A stretch of 8,774 nt of DNA from Desulfuromusa sp. (GTDB taxonomy: Bacteria; Desulfobacterota; Desulfuromonadia; Desulfuromonadales; Geopsychrobacteraceae). Within the stretch, counting starts at the first letter, position 1; the number at the start of each line of letters is the position of its first letter. The translations under genes and the position numbers were made by a program. The stretch is from the NCBI GenBank assembly GCA_029933365.1, contig JAOZOH010000117.1:1-8774 (forward strand), given 5' to 3'. A model generated the notes under the pieces. That model searched no databases, had not been told where the DNA came from, and saw nothing but the letters and a program-made list of their open reading frames with translations. Positions 1 through 5,727 of the stretch are shown piece after piece.

Positions 1-886
1 GGAGCATGACACCTTCCAACAACCCTGAATCAGAAACCTTGACGCACGAAAATTGAAACCGCCTCATCAGGCTCAATAAAATTTGCAGGCCAGGAAGAAT
101 CAAATCACCACGACCCTTTTCCATCCCAATCAGTGCCTCCCTTTCCTGCACTGAAATAAGTTTTAGTTTGGCCTGAAGTTCTTCTAGCCAACCCATTGAT
201 ATAGAATGATTATTTATTGAATTCGAATTATATTTTTTAAGCTGAAGATGGATTGCTGCCAGAGTTGTAATCGTACCGGCGGTGCCAATAAGCTGATAAA
301 TTCTGTCAGCCAGACCGACCTGCTTGAGACTTTCAGTAAATTGTAAAACAGTAGCATCAATTTGCTGCTGTCTCTCCTTGTCTGAGGCATATTCCTCACA
401 GAGGCTCACGACACCCAGCGGGTAACTTTTTTGCAAGCGAATCTGCCCATTGTCAACATAGATCAGCTCAGTACTTCCACCGCCAATATCAATTACGATA
501 ACCGACTCTGGAACCGGCTCAATAACTGATAACACTCCCAGAGTTGTCAACTCGGCCTCTTCTTCGCCCTTAATCGCCTCAATCTGCAAATTGGTTGCAG
601 CAGAGACATTGTCGATAAATATTTGTCGATTATTTGCGTTGCGCAGCGCTGCTGTGCCTACCGCCCTGACCTGAGTAATCCCTTGTGCTGAAATGATCTT
701 ATGGAAAGAATCCAGAGTTATGAGGGTTCTCTGCATAGCCGCTGTGTCCAGACCGATTTGAGGAGAAAAATCCCCGGCAAGTCGGGTGATTTCACGATAA
801 TAGCGAAATGGTAAAATTGTGCCATCACTTTTATCAGCCAACAACATCCTGAGAGTATTGCTACCAATGTCAATTGCCGCGTACAT
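1..886 (-). CDS. ppx: Ppx/GppA family exopolyphosphatase or pppGpp phosphohydrolase (3' end cut by window edge)
   Basis: The frame is open from ATG at 886-884 to the window edge and gives 295 residues. The family normally hydrolyses terminal phosphate from polyphosphate or the gamma phosphate of pppGpp in the cytosol. Visible signature motifs of the sugar-kinase/Hsp70/actin fold are the N-terminal phosphate loop AAIDIGSNTLR (3-13), GTAALRNA (77-84), the acidic KGEEEAEL (106-113, where the family has its catalytic Glu), DIGGGSTE (133-140), GTAGTITTLAA (201-211) and the closing SDSGLLEGVM (285-294). Short Ppx/GppA proteins are about 300-310 residues, so only a few C-terminal residues are missing. 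The start lies 5 bp after the transporter stop; a GGAG at 903-900 is 13 bases upstream, far for a Shine-Dalgarno, so translation may be coupled. Whether polyphosphate or pppGpp is the substrate cannot be told from sequence; the phosphate transporter next door favours polyphosphate (inference). Confidence 0.93.
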   Translation of the reverse strand, partial: MYAAIDIGSNTLRMLLADKSDGTILPFRYYREITRLAGDFSPQIGLDTAAMQRTLITLDSFHKIISAQGITQVRAVGTAALRNANNRQIFIDNVSAATNLQIEAIKGEEEAELTTLGVLSVIEPVPESVIVIDIGGGSTELIYVDNGQIRLQKSYPLGVVSLCEEYASDKERQQQIDATVLQFTESLKQVGLADRIYQLIGTAGTITTLAAIHLQLKKYNSNSINNHSISMGWLEELQAKLKLISVQEREALIGMEKGRGDLILPGLQILLSLMRRFQFSCVKVSDSGLLEGVML

Positions 887-891
887 ATGAA

Positions 892-2580
892 CTATTTTTC
901 TCCAATGAGAGCCTCAGAGACATTATAGGTATGGTCACCAATTTTTTCATAGCTATGTAACATATCTATAAATATAAGTCCGGGCTGTACTGCGCATTCT
1001 CCTGTGTTCAAACGGGCGACATGGTTCATTCTTAAGTTTTCCTCCAGTGCATCAATAGCATCTTCATACTCAATCGCTTTTACCCCGATTGTTTTATCCC
1101 CCGTTTCCATTGCATCAATCACAAACTGAAGAAATTCCTGAGTTTTATCGGCGATACTGACAACTTCATTATTTCCCATGTACGAAAATGAAATTTTATC
1201 TTCAAACTTACGCAGACCAAAGTTCCACAGATTCTCACAGTGATCACCGATGCGCTCGAGGTCATTGACTATATTCATCAAGGAACCAAGTGATTCAGAA
1301 GTTTCTGGTGAGATTGATTTTTGTGATAATTTCACCAGAAAATTGGTGATTTCACGCTGCAGGGTATCGACCAGTTTTTCTTTACTCTCCAGAACATGAA
1401 TTCTTTTCAACTCACCATCTTCTAAAAACTGGCTGGTCTCCTCAAGCATCTCCAAAGCAACCTGTGCCATCCGCTTGGTTTCGCGTCGTGCCTGGCCAAT
1501 CGCAACCGGCGGTGTATTTAATACCCGATCATCAATAAACCTTACCCGGTGAGTCTCCAGCTTATCTTCACCCCGGACAACCAAGGTTGAAAACTTCGCT
1601 AGAAGACCAATAAAAGGGAGAAATATAAGAGTATTAATAATATTAAACAGTGTATGAGTGTTGGCAATGTGCCGAGCTATGTAGGGTTTATCCCCTATTT
1701 GTGTAGCAAAACTGCTGGCTTGAGCCTGTGTCTGAATCACAAAATCAGCATTCCCCGGAGTAATCGCCGTGACAAGTTTCATAAATACCGGCATGAGCAG
1801 CAACATATAGACAACCCCGATAGTGTTAAACAAAAAATGGGAGAAAGCCGTTCTTTTTGCAGCACGATTAGTCCCGATTGCGGCGATATTGGCGGTAATT
1901 GTTGTGCCAATATTTTCACCCAGAATCAAAGCAACGCTCGCTTCAAAAGAGATCAACCCTGAGCTTGCCAGAGCCAGGGTAATACCGATGGTTGCACTGC
2001 TGCTCTGCACAATAATGGTTAATAGGGCGCCAATCAGAACTCCGAGCAATTTATAATCACCAACCATGATAAAAAGATGCCGGAAATCATTACTGGCTTT
2101 TAAGGGATTAAATCCGTGCTTCATCGTTGTGAGGCCCAAGAATAGCAGCCCAAAACCAAGTATGATTTCGCCTGTATAGATATACTTTTTGTTTTTACTG
2201 AAAAGCTTAAGAGCAGCACCAAGACCGATCGCAGGAAGGGCATATTGGGTAATTTTGAACGCGATCAACTGCGCGGTAATTGTCGTACCGATGTTTGCCC
2301 CGAGCACGACACCAATTGATTGAACCAGCGACAACAAACCGGCGTTCACGAAACCGACAACCATCACCGTTGTTGCACTGGAAGATTGAATGATCGCTGT
2401 CACCGCAATTCCGACCAAAGTGCCAATAAGCCGGTTGTCGGTGAGTGCCGCCAGAATCTTGTGCATTTTATCACCGGCGATTTTCTGTAAACCCTCCGAC
2501 ATAATTTTTATGCCGAACAGAAACATCCCCAGTCCGCCCAGTAATCCAAACAACAATTGTTGATTTAATAATGCAGACAT
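892..2580 (-). CDS. Na+/phosphate cotransporter (NptA/PNaS family) with C-terminal PhoU-like domain
   Basis: 562 residues, inner-membrane protein. The N-terminal ~330 residues are hydrophobic and contain the duplicated Na/Pi-cotransporter repeat: QSSSATT (65-71) with GANIGTT (94-100), then QSSSATI (192-198) with GENIGTT (221-227). These inverted-topology repeats are the substrate and sodium site of this family. A further hydrophobic stretch lies at about 308-334. Residues ~355-560 are soluble and helical and match a PhoU-like domain, with two metal-binding-type motifs, DLERIGDHCENL (440-451) and YEKIGDHTYNV (544-554). The start ATG is preceded by a strong GGAGG four bases away (revcomp of 2585-2589). 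In the family such proteins import phosphate with sodium, or in some bacteria export it; the direction cannot be decided here. It is followed after 5 bp by Ppx/GppA, so phosphate transport and polyphosphate turnover are probably co-expressed. Full length, nothing broken. Confidence 0.95.
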   Translation of the reverse strand: MSALLNQQLLFGLLGGLGMFLFGIKIMSEGLQKIAGDKMHKILAALTDNRLIGTLVGIAVTAIIQSSSATTVMVVGFVNAGLLSLVQSIGVVLGANIGTTITAQLIAFKITQYALPAIGLGAALKLFSKNKKYIYTGEIILGFGLLFLGLTTMKHGFNPLKASNDFRHLFIMVGDYKLLGVLIGALLTIIVQSSSATIGITLALASSGLISFEASVALILGENIGTTITANIAAIGTNRAAKRTAFSHFLFNTIGVVYMLLLMPVFMKLVTAITPGNADFVIQTQAQASSFATQIGDKPYIARHIANTHTLFNIINTLIFLPFIGLLAKFSTLVVRGEDKLETHRVRFIDDRVLNTPPVAIGQARRETKRMAQVALEMLEETSQFLEDGELKRIHVLESKEKLVDTLQREITNFLVKLSQKSISPETSESLGSLMNIVNDLERIGDHCENLWNFGLRKFEDKISFSYMGNNEVVSIADKTQEFLQFVIDAMETGDKTIGVKAIEYEDAIDALEENLRMNHVARLNTGECAVQPGLIFIDMLHSYEKIGDHTYNVSEALIGEK

Positions 2581-2708
2581 ACTTCCTCCAGAGCACTTAA
2601 AAGTAGCTACCTAGGAAAAATAATTTTGTGAAAGGTTAAACTTTATTGTTCCATCACGCTAGTAAAAACTATGGCTTTAGTCCAAGTCTTTCAGATGCCA
2701 TTTATGTT

Positions 2709-2821
2709 CCCTTCTCCCTGAGGGAGAAGGTGCCCGGTAGGGCGGATGAGGGGGGCTGTCGTTGCAACTGTGATTTCCCTCACCCGACGCTTCGCGCCAT
2801 CCTCTCCCGGGGGAAGAGGGG
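2709..2821. repeat. MITE/REP-like palindromic element, about 113 bp
   Basis: The element is bracketed by two hairpins. The left one is a 10-base perfect inverted repeat, CCTTCTCCCT (2710-2719) against AGGGAGAAGG (2721-2730). The right one is CCTCT (2801-2805) against AGAGG (2815-2819) with an imperfect inner part. Nested inside are GGATGAGGG (2744-2752) and CCCTCACCC (2778-2786), complementary at 8 of 9 positions, with GTTGCAAC (2761-2768), a perfect palindrome, near the centre. The two halves are therefore imperfect inverted copies of each other and could form a cruciform. The base composition, with G/C runs, differs sharply from the AT-rich surroundings. From memory, cores of this kind (tgcccg...agggcggatgaggg...ccctcaccc) are scattered in intergenic regions of many proteobacteria; copy number in this genome was not checked. 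No target-site duplication was clear. Confidence 0.7.
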
Positions 2822-2828
2822 AGTTTTT

Positions 2829-2845
2829 CAGGACTTTCAGTCCTG
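2829..2845. repeat. Small perfect hairpin beside the palindromic repeat
   Basis: CAGGACT (2829-2835) and AGTCCTG (2839-2845) are perfect complements around a 3-base loop. No T tract follows on either strand, so it is not a standard terminator. It sits 7 bp outside the right edge of the repeat and 17 bp from the next terminator, so it may be part of the element or extend termination. Function unknown. Confidence 0.45.
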
Positions 2846-2862
2846 CATCAAATTTGCACAAC

Positions 2863-2890
2863 AAAAAAGCCGGCAAACAGCAGCCGACTT
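2863..2890 (-). terminator. Rho-independent terminator after the cNMP-binding gene
   Basis: On the minus strand AGTCGGC, an 8-base loop, GCCGGCT and then a run of six T form a 7-bp stem with one G-U pair. It lies about 30 bp after the stop codon at 2919 and would end the carbonic anhydrase/cNMP-binding transcript before the palindromic repeat and the transporter promoter region. Confidence 0.8.
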
Positions 2891-2918
2891 AATAATAAAA
2901 CTTTTTAAACTGGTAGAT

Positions 2919-3389
2919 TTATCGAATCAAACTAGCCGTAAGCATGGTTCGGTAAGCATTTTTGGCGCTACGGATTCTAGCGCTGAAAATTCTGACAATA
3001 TTTAAGGTCAATTGTAAACCAAGACTGGGTTTTTCGCTTACAAGAATGTTGAAATCTTCACGATTTAAACTATAAAGAACTGCATTTTTTGCGATTCTCG
3101 CTGTTGCAGAGCGATCTCCGCCGTCAATAACCGCCATTTCACCGAACACATCGCCTGTTCCGAGCGCGATAAGATCTTGTTCGTCAACTTCAGCCAACAT
3201 TTGCGAGATTTTCACCGCCCCCTGTTTCACCAGATAAAGGGATTCTCCAGGCATGTTTTCGATAAAAACTGTTTTACCTGCAGGCACCTGGCTCAACTTA
3301 AAAATAGAGCTGAGGTACTCTATCTCTTTTGTTGCCATCCCTTTAAACAGGGGGCTCTTTATCATATCAGAAAAATCGACCTGGCTCAC
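2919..3389 (-). CDS. Stand-alone cyclic-nucleotide-binding (Crp/cNBD-type) protein, no DNA-binding domain
   Basis: 156 residues from a GTG start (3389-3387), chosen because AAGGA lies 6 bases upstream and the downstream N-terminus SPLFKGM matches the usual beginning of Crp-type sensor domains. Residues ~12-120 form the beta-roll: GESLYLVKQGAVKI (48-61) and the phosphate-binding cassette GDVFGEMAVIDGGDRSATA (79-97). E84 and R93 are the residues expected to hold the ribose and cyclic phosphate. A long amphipathic helix follows (about 122-145), like the Crp dimer helix, but the protein ends at 156 with no helix-turn-helix. The terminator 30 bp downstream shows this is not a recent truncation with HTH remnants. 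It may be a cyclic-nucleotide or small-ligand sensor acting through protein contact, or a degenerate Crp without ligand. It is 30 bp downstream of the carbonic anhydrase gene and probably co-transcribed. The role is not known. Confidence 0.9.
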   Translation of the reverse strand: MSQVDFSDMIKSPLFKGMATKEIEYLSSIFKLSQVPAGKTVFIENMPGESLYLVKQGAVKISQMLAEVDEQDLIALGTGDVFGEMAVIDGGDRSATARIAKNAVLYSLNREDFNILVSEKPSLGLQLTLNIVRIFSARIRSAKNAYRTMLTASLIR

Positions 3390-3419
3390 AAAGTATCCTT
3401 TTTCAGTAAATTTACCCTG

Positions 3420-3926
3420 TCAGGTTGTGTAATTCTTTACATAATTTAAATAATTTTGCGCGGATTGCTTAAGATCCAGAACCTCGCTCTCCGACAAATC
3501 ACGTTTGTATTTTGCTGGAGATCCGGCATAGAGAGTGCCGGAAGGGATTTGGGTTCCCGGTGTTACCAAGGCACCGGCAGCCACCATGGCATCATCCGCC
3601 ACATCGGCCCTATCCATAACGACCGCGCCCATACCAATCAGACAACGATTACCGATTTTACAGCCGTGCAGAGTTACGTTATGACCAATCGTGACATCAT
3701 CCCCAATAATTGTGGGGTTAAGCTTATGGGTGACGTGGATAACGGTCCCATCCTGGATGTTGGTTCTTGCGCCGATGCGGATGTAATTAACATCACCACG
3801 AACCACAACCTGAAACCAGACACTTGATTCAGCGCCAATTTCTACGTCGCCGATAATTTCTGCCGACTCAACACAAAAAACGCTATCTGCCAGTTTGGGG
3901 GTTATTCCCTGGTAAACATGTAGCAT
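3420..3926 (-). CDS. Gamma-class carbonic anhydrase-like hexapeptide-repeat protein (YrdA/Cam type)
   Basis: 168 residues, the family's usual length (~170-180). The body is a left-handed beta-helix of hexapeptide repeats (for example IGDVEIGAESSVW, IGARTNIQDGTVIHV, IGDDVTIGHNVTLHGCKIG, IGMGAVVMDRADV), closed by a C-terminal helix (~145-165). The three zinc/iron ligand histidines are present with standard spacing: H64 in TVIH, H82 in IGHN and H87 in TLHG. The expected function is reversible hydration of CO2 in the cytosol as a trimer, although many family members have low or no measured activity. ATG at 3926 gives the typical N-terminus (YQGITPKLADSVF), but the Shine-Dalgarno is weak (AGG about 11 bases upstream). 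The gene starts just 17 bp after the terminator of the IHF-like gene, so it needs its own promoter or read-through. The cNMP-binding gene follows 30 bp later. Confidence 0.93.
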   Translation of the reverse strand: MLHVYQGITPKLADSVFCVESAEIIGDVEIGAESSVWFQVVVRGDVNYIRIGARTNIQDGTVIHVTHKLNPTIIGDDVTIGHNVTLHGCKIGNRCLIGMGAVVMDRADVADDAMVAAGALVTPGTQIPSGTLYAGSPAKYKRDLSESEVLDLKQSAQNYLNYVKNYTT

Positions 3927-3943
3927 TCAATCAACCTGTGGGT

Positions 3944-3980
3944 AAAAAAAGACCCATCCACACAATATGGACGGGTCTTT
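3944..3980 (-). terminator. Strong rho-independent terminator after the IHF-beta-like gene
   Basis: On the minus strand AAAGACCCGTCCA, a 7-base loop, TGGATGGGTCTTT and a continuing T run form a 13-bp stem with a single G-U pair. Read on the plus strand the same position is an A-C mismatch, so the hairpin is built for minus-strand transcripts, although the A run makes it partly bidirectional. It ends the IHF-like transcript 30 bp after the stop codon. Confidence 0.85.
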
Positions 3981-4010
3981 ATAGAAAAATAATAAGCCAA
4001 TCCGTTAAAA

Positions 4011-4286
4011 TCAGCTATCTACACGTTCCCGCAACTCTTTGCCAACTTTAAAAAATGGCAATTTTTTCTCACCAACTTGAATAATTTCACCGGTTTTGGG
4101 GTTGCGACCCATATAGGCTTTATAGTCCTTCACCATAAAACTACCAAAGCCACGAATTTCGATCCGATCATTATCAATCAAGGCCTGTGACATCGCATCA
4201 AAAATCAGATTTACAATCTGTTCAGCTTTTTTATAGGTCAGGTTGTTTTTGATTGACAGCGTCTCAACGAGCTCAGACTTATTCAT
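4011..4286 (-). CDS. ihfB: HU/IHF family DNA-bending protein, IHF beta-type
   Basis: 91 residues, standard family length. The MNKSELVETL start, RIEIRGFGSF (41-50), GRNPKTG (60-66) with the DNA-intercalating proline P63, and FKVGKELRERV (79-89) are all intact. The RIEIRGFGSF and KSELVE blocks resemble IHF beta more than HU, so it is likely one subunit of a heterodimer that sharply bends DNA in promoters, recombination sites and the nucleoid; HU-like homodimer use is possible. No alpha partner is in the window. AAGGGGAG lies 5 bases before the ATG, giving strong initiation. The Shine-Dalgarno overlaps the palindrome CCCTTAAGGG (4294-4303), which could partly mask it. The gene has its own sigma70 promoter (4370-4343) and terminator (3980-3944), so it is probably monocistronic, although no terminator separates it from the upstream XRE-cupin gene. 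Confidence 0.93.
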   Translation of the reverse strand: MNKSELVETLSIKNNLTYKKAEQIVNLIFDAMSQALIDNDRIEIRGFGSFMVKDYKAYMGRNPKTGEIIQVGEKKLPFFKVGKELRERVDS

Positions 4287-4342
4287 ATGACTCCCCTTAA
4301 GGGTTAATCGAGATTACTCTTACGCATCGTCAGTTGACAAAG

Positions 4343-4370
4343 ACTATACAATATCCTCGTGACATGTCAA
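4343..4370 (-). promoter_or_regulatory. Sigma70 promoter of the IHF-beta-like gene with overlapping palindrome
   Basis: On the minus strand TTGACA (4370-4365), a 16-base spacer and TATAGT (4348-4343) make a near-consensus promoter, with a predicted transcription start near 4336 and a ~50-base leader. The -35 overlaps the perfect 10-bp palindrome TGACATGTCA (4369-4360). A further TTGACA in the opposite orientation sits at 4334-4339 near the start site, so TTGACA/TGTCAA half-sites flank the promoter. Confidence 0.8.
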
Positions 4371-4403
4371 GAAGAGTTACATAAATTTCAAGCAGTTGGA
4401 GGT

Positions 4404-4970
4404 TTAAATTATGGTAAATGGCGATAATGTCCAAATAACTTTAGCATCATCGTCACCGATATTTTCCCAGCGGTGCGGAAGATGAGATTTAAAGCAGAGG
4501 CTGTCTCCCGCCTCAAGAATATAAACATCATCGACGATGGTCATTTGTAAACGACCCTCCATCAGGTAGATCAGTTCATCACCGGGATGATACATATTAT
4601 TTGTGCCGCTTTTACCACCCTTTTCCACTGTACAATAAAACGACATAAACTGAGGGTCACGCAAACCGGAAGTGAAAGACTCGGTATGCATATTGTGCTC
4701 ATCGTCATAGACAGTTTTGTCACGCCCACCTGGACGAGTGTGAACGATCTCATGCGAAGAGGAAACGTCTTCAACAAAATAGTTAATACTTTTGTCAAAT
4801 ACGGTCGCCAGACGCATCAAAATCTCAACTGAGGGAATTGTCAACCCGCGCTCTATTCTGGAAATCATATTGGAAGAGACTTTTGATTTTTCTGCCAGTA
4901 TCTGGATCGTGAGGTCTTGTTTGAGGCGAATTTCTTTCAGCTTTTTACCAACAATTTTTTTAACTTGCAT
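4404..4970 (-). CDS. XRE-family regulator with C-terminal cupin sensor domain (second of tandem pair)
   Basis: 188 residues. An N-terminal HTH of the Cro/CI-XRE type (~6-62) contains the recognition segment VSSNMISRIERGLTIPS (31-47). After a linker, a C-terminal cupin_2 barrel spans ~105-185 with motif 1 H128-x3-E132-x6-G139 and motif 2 GD (155-156) through P165, H166 and N170. Only one motif-1 histidine is present, so a bound metal is uncertain. Proteins of this build bind an operator and sense a small molecule in the cupin, often an amine, amino acid or related metabolite; the ligand here is unknown. The ATG at 4970 has AGGGAG 9 bases upstream. It lies 31 bp after the stop of a paralogue of the same size and is probably co-transcribed with it. 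No terminator is visible between its stop and the IHF promoter 33 bp further on. No obvious target enzyme gene is adjacent. Confidence 0.93.
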   Translation of the reverse strand: MQVKKIVGKKLKEIRLKQDLTIQILAEKSKVSSNMISRIERGLTIPSVEILMRLATVFDKSINYFVEDVSSSHEIVHTRPGGRDKTVYDDEHNMHTESFTSGLRDPQFMSFYCTVEKGGKSGTNNMYHPGDELIYLMEGRLQMTIVDDVYILEAGDSLCFKSHLPHRWENIGDDDAKVIWTLSPFTII

Positions 4971-5001
4971 GCTTAAATACTCCCTCTATGTCAAAATATC
5001 T

Positions 5002-5562
5002 TTAAACGTTCGGAGGTGGAGAGACAGCCCAGAGAACTTTAGTCTGTTGGTCAGAAGCATTCTTCCAACTATGGGGTAGCGTGGCTTTGAAGCTGAGAGA
5101 ATCACCTTTTTCCAGATGGAAGCCCTCCCCTTCAATATTAAAATCCAAGCTTCCCTCAAGGACCATGGCAAATTCTTCACCAGTATGAACCATCCCCCCT
5201 TCGCCACTGTCGCAGCGTGGTTCAAGGGTATCTACAAATACTGAAAAACCAGGATCACGTAACCTTTGAGTTAAACTGTTAATCTGGTGTTTGTCTTCAA
5301 AAAAGAAGATGGGTTCGCCCTCCCCAGAAGGGGTAAAAACAACCGTATTCCCTTTTTCCGCTTCTTCAACAAAATAGCTGAGGCTCAAACCTAAAGCATC
5401 GGCTATTTTCATCAGGATTTCGACTGAAGGGATGGTTAACCCTCGTTCAATTCTCGAAATCATGTTTGAGGAAACGTGTGACATCTCGGCGAGGACTTGA
5501 ATCGTTTTATCCCGTTTCAGACGTGATGATTTCAGCTTTCTGCCAATTAATTTTTTTACCAT
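5002..5562 (-). CDS. XRE-family regulator with C-terminal cupin sensor domain (first of tandem pair)
   Basis: 186 residues from ATG at 5562. The frame also permits GTG at 5604 (200 residues), but I chose 5562 because GGGGTG lies 7 bases upstream, the N-terminus MVKKLIGRKLK then aligns with MQVKKIVGKKLK of the downstream paralogue, and the predicted transcription start (~5588) falls after the GTG. The HTH domain (~5-61) carries the same recognition segment as the paralogue (30-51, identical over 22 residues). The cupin domain (~105-182) has H126, E130 and G137 in motif 1 and P163, H164 and N168 in motif 2, but differs from the paralogue elsewhere, sharing mainly LRDP (101-104), GDSL and TLPH/HLPH. 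The two may therefore bind the same operator and sense different ligands. It is 165 bp downstream of the kinase stop, behind its own promoter. Confidence 0.92.
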   Translation of the reverse strand: MVKKLIGRKLKSSRLKRDKTIQVLAEMSHVSSNMISRIERGLTIPSVEILMKIADALGLSLSYFVEEAEKGNTVVFTPSGEGEPIFFFEDKHQINSLTQRLRDPGFSVFVDTLEPRCDSGEGGMVHTGEEFAMVLEGSLDFNIEGEGFHLEKGDSLSFKATLPHSWKNASDQQTKVLWAVSPPPNV

Positions 5563-5594
5563 TTCATAACACCCCATAGTAATTTTAAAATCAT

Positions 5595-5623
5595 GTTTTA
5601 CCACTCATATTTAGAGCTGTCAA
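5595..5623 (-). promoter_or_regulatory. Predicted sigma70 promoter of the XRE-cupin pair
   Basis: On the minus strand a perfect TTGACA (5623-5618), a 17-base spacer and TAAAAC (5600-5595, four of six consensus positions) predict a start near 5588 and a ~26-base leader to the ATG at 5562. ATATGAG lies inside the spacer (5610-5604), and a palindromic CTCATATGAG lies upstream (5667-5658), so both could be operator sites for the XRE proteins themselves. Confidence 0.65.
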
Positions 5624-5727
5624 TACTATATGGGATAGGTAAGGCATGAAATGGTAGCTCATATGAGGTAATCCTGAACCAATTTGCTTTACACGTTGAC
5701 TAAAAAAATCACACCGGTTCGGTCATT

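Larger units (their letters stand above)
2581..2918. other. 338-bp intergenic region between the cNMP-binding gene and the phosphate transporter
   Basis: No credible gene is present. It holds, from right to left, a rho-independent terminator (2890-2863), a small perfect hairpin (2845-2829), a MITE-like palindromic repeat (2821-2709) and about 125 bp of AT-rich DNA before the transporter ATG. The transporter promoter should lie in this last part, but I found no convincing -35/-10 pair; TTGGAC with TACTAG on the minus strand has only a 15-base spacer. Open frames crossing the repeat on both strands look like by-products of its GC-rich inverted repeats. Confidence 0.75.

Noticed and set aside
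1654..2056. Two plus-strand open frames inside the phosphate transporter gene
   Set aside because: They lie antisense to the conserved QSSSAT/GENIGTT-coding repeat region; the peptides are unlike known proteins and have no good ribosome site.
2646..3005. 119-codon plus-strand open frame (and a 61-codon minus-strand frame) over the intergenic repeat
   Set aside because: Both frames cross the palindromic element, and the plus-strand frame also crosses the terminator and the 3' end of the cNMP-binding gene. The peptides show no domain pattern.
4334..4362. Plus-strand promoter starting with TTGACA at 4334
   Set aside because: No -10-like hexamer occurs 16-18 bases downstream, and no plus-strand gene follows.
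5563..5604. Upstream GTG start adding 14 residues to the first XRE-cupin protein
   Set aside because: It has no Shine-Dalgarno, the extension is absent from the paralogue, and the GTG lies upstream of the predicted transcription start.
5701..5724. Possible terminator after the hybrid kinase (ACCG/CGGT stem then seven T on the minus strand)
   Set aside because: The stem is only 4 bp and separated from the T run by 4 bases; the position after the stop codon is right, but the hairpin is too weak to assert.
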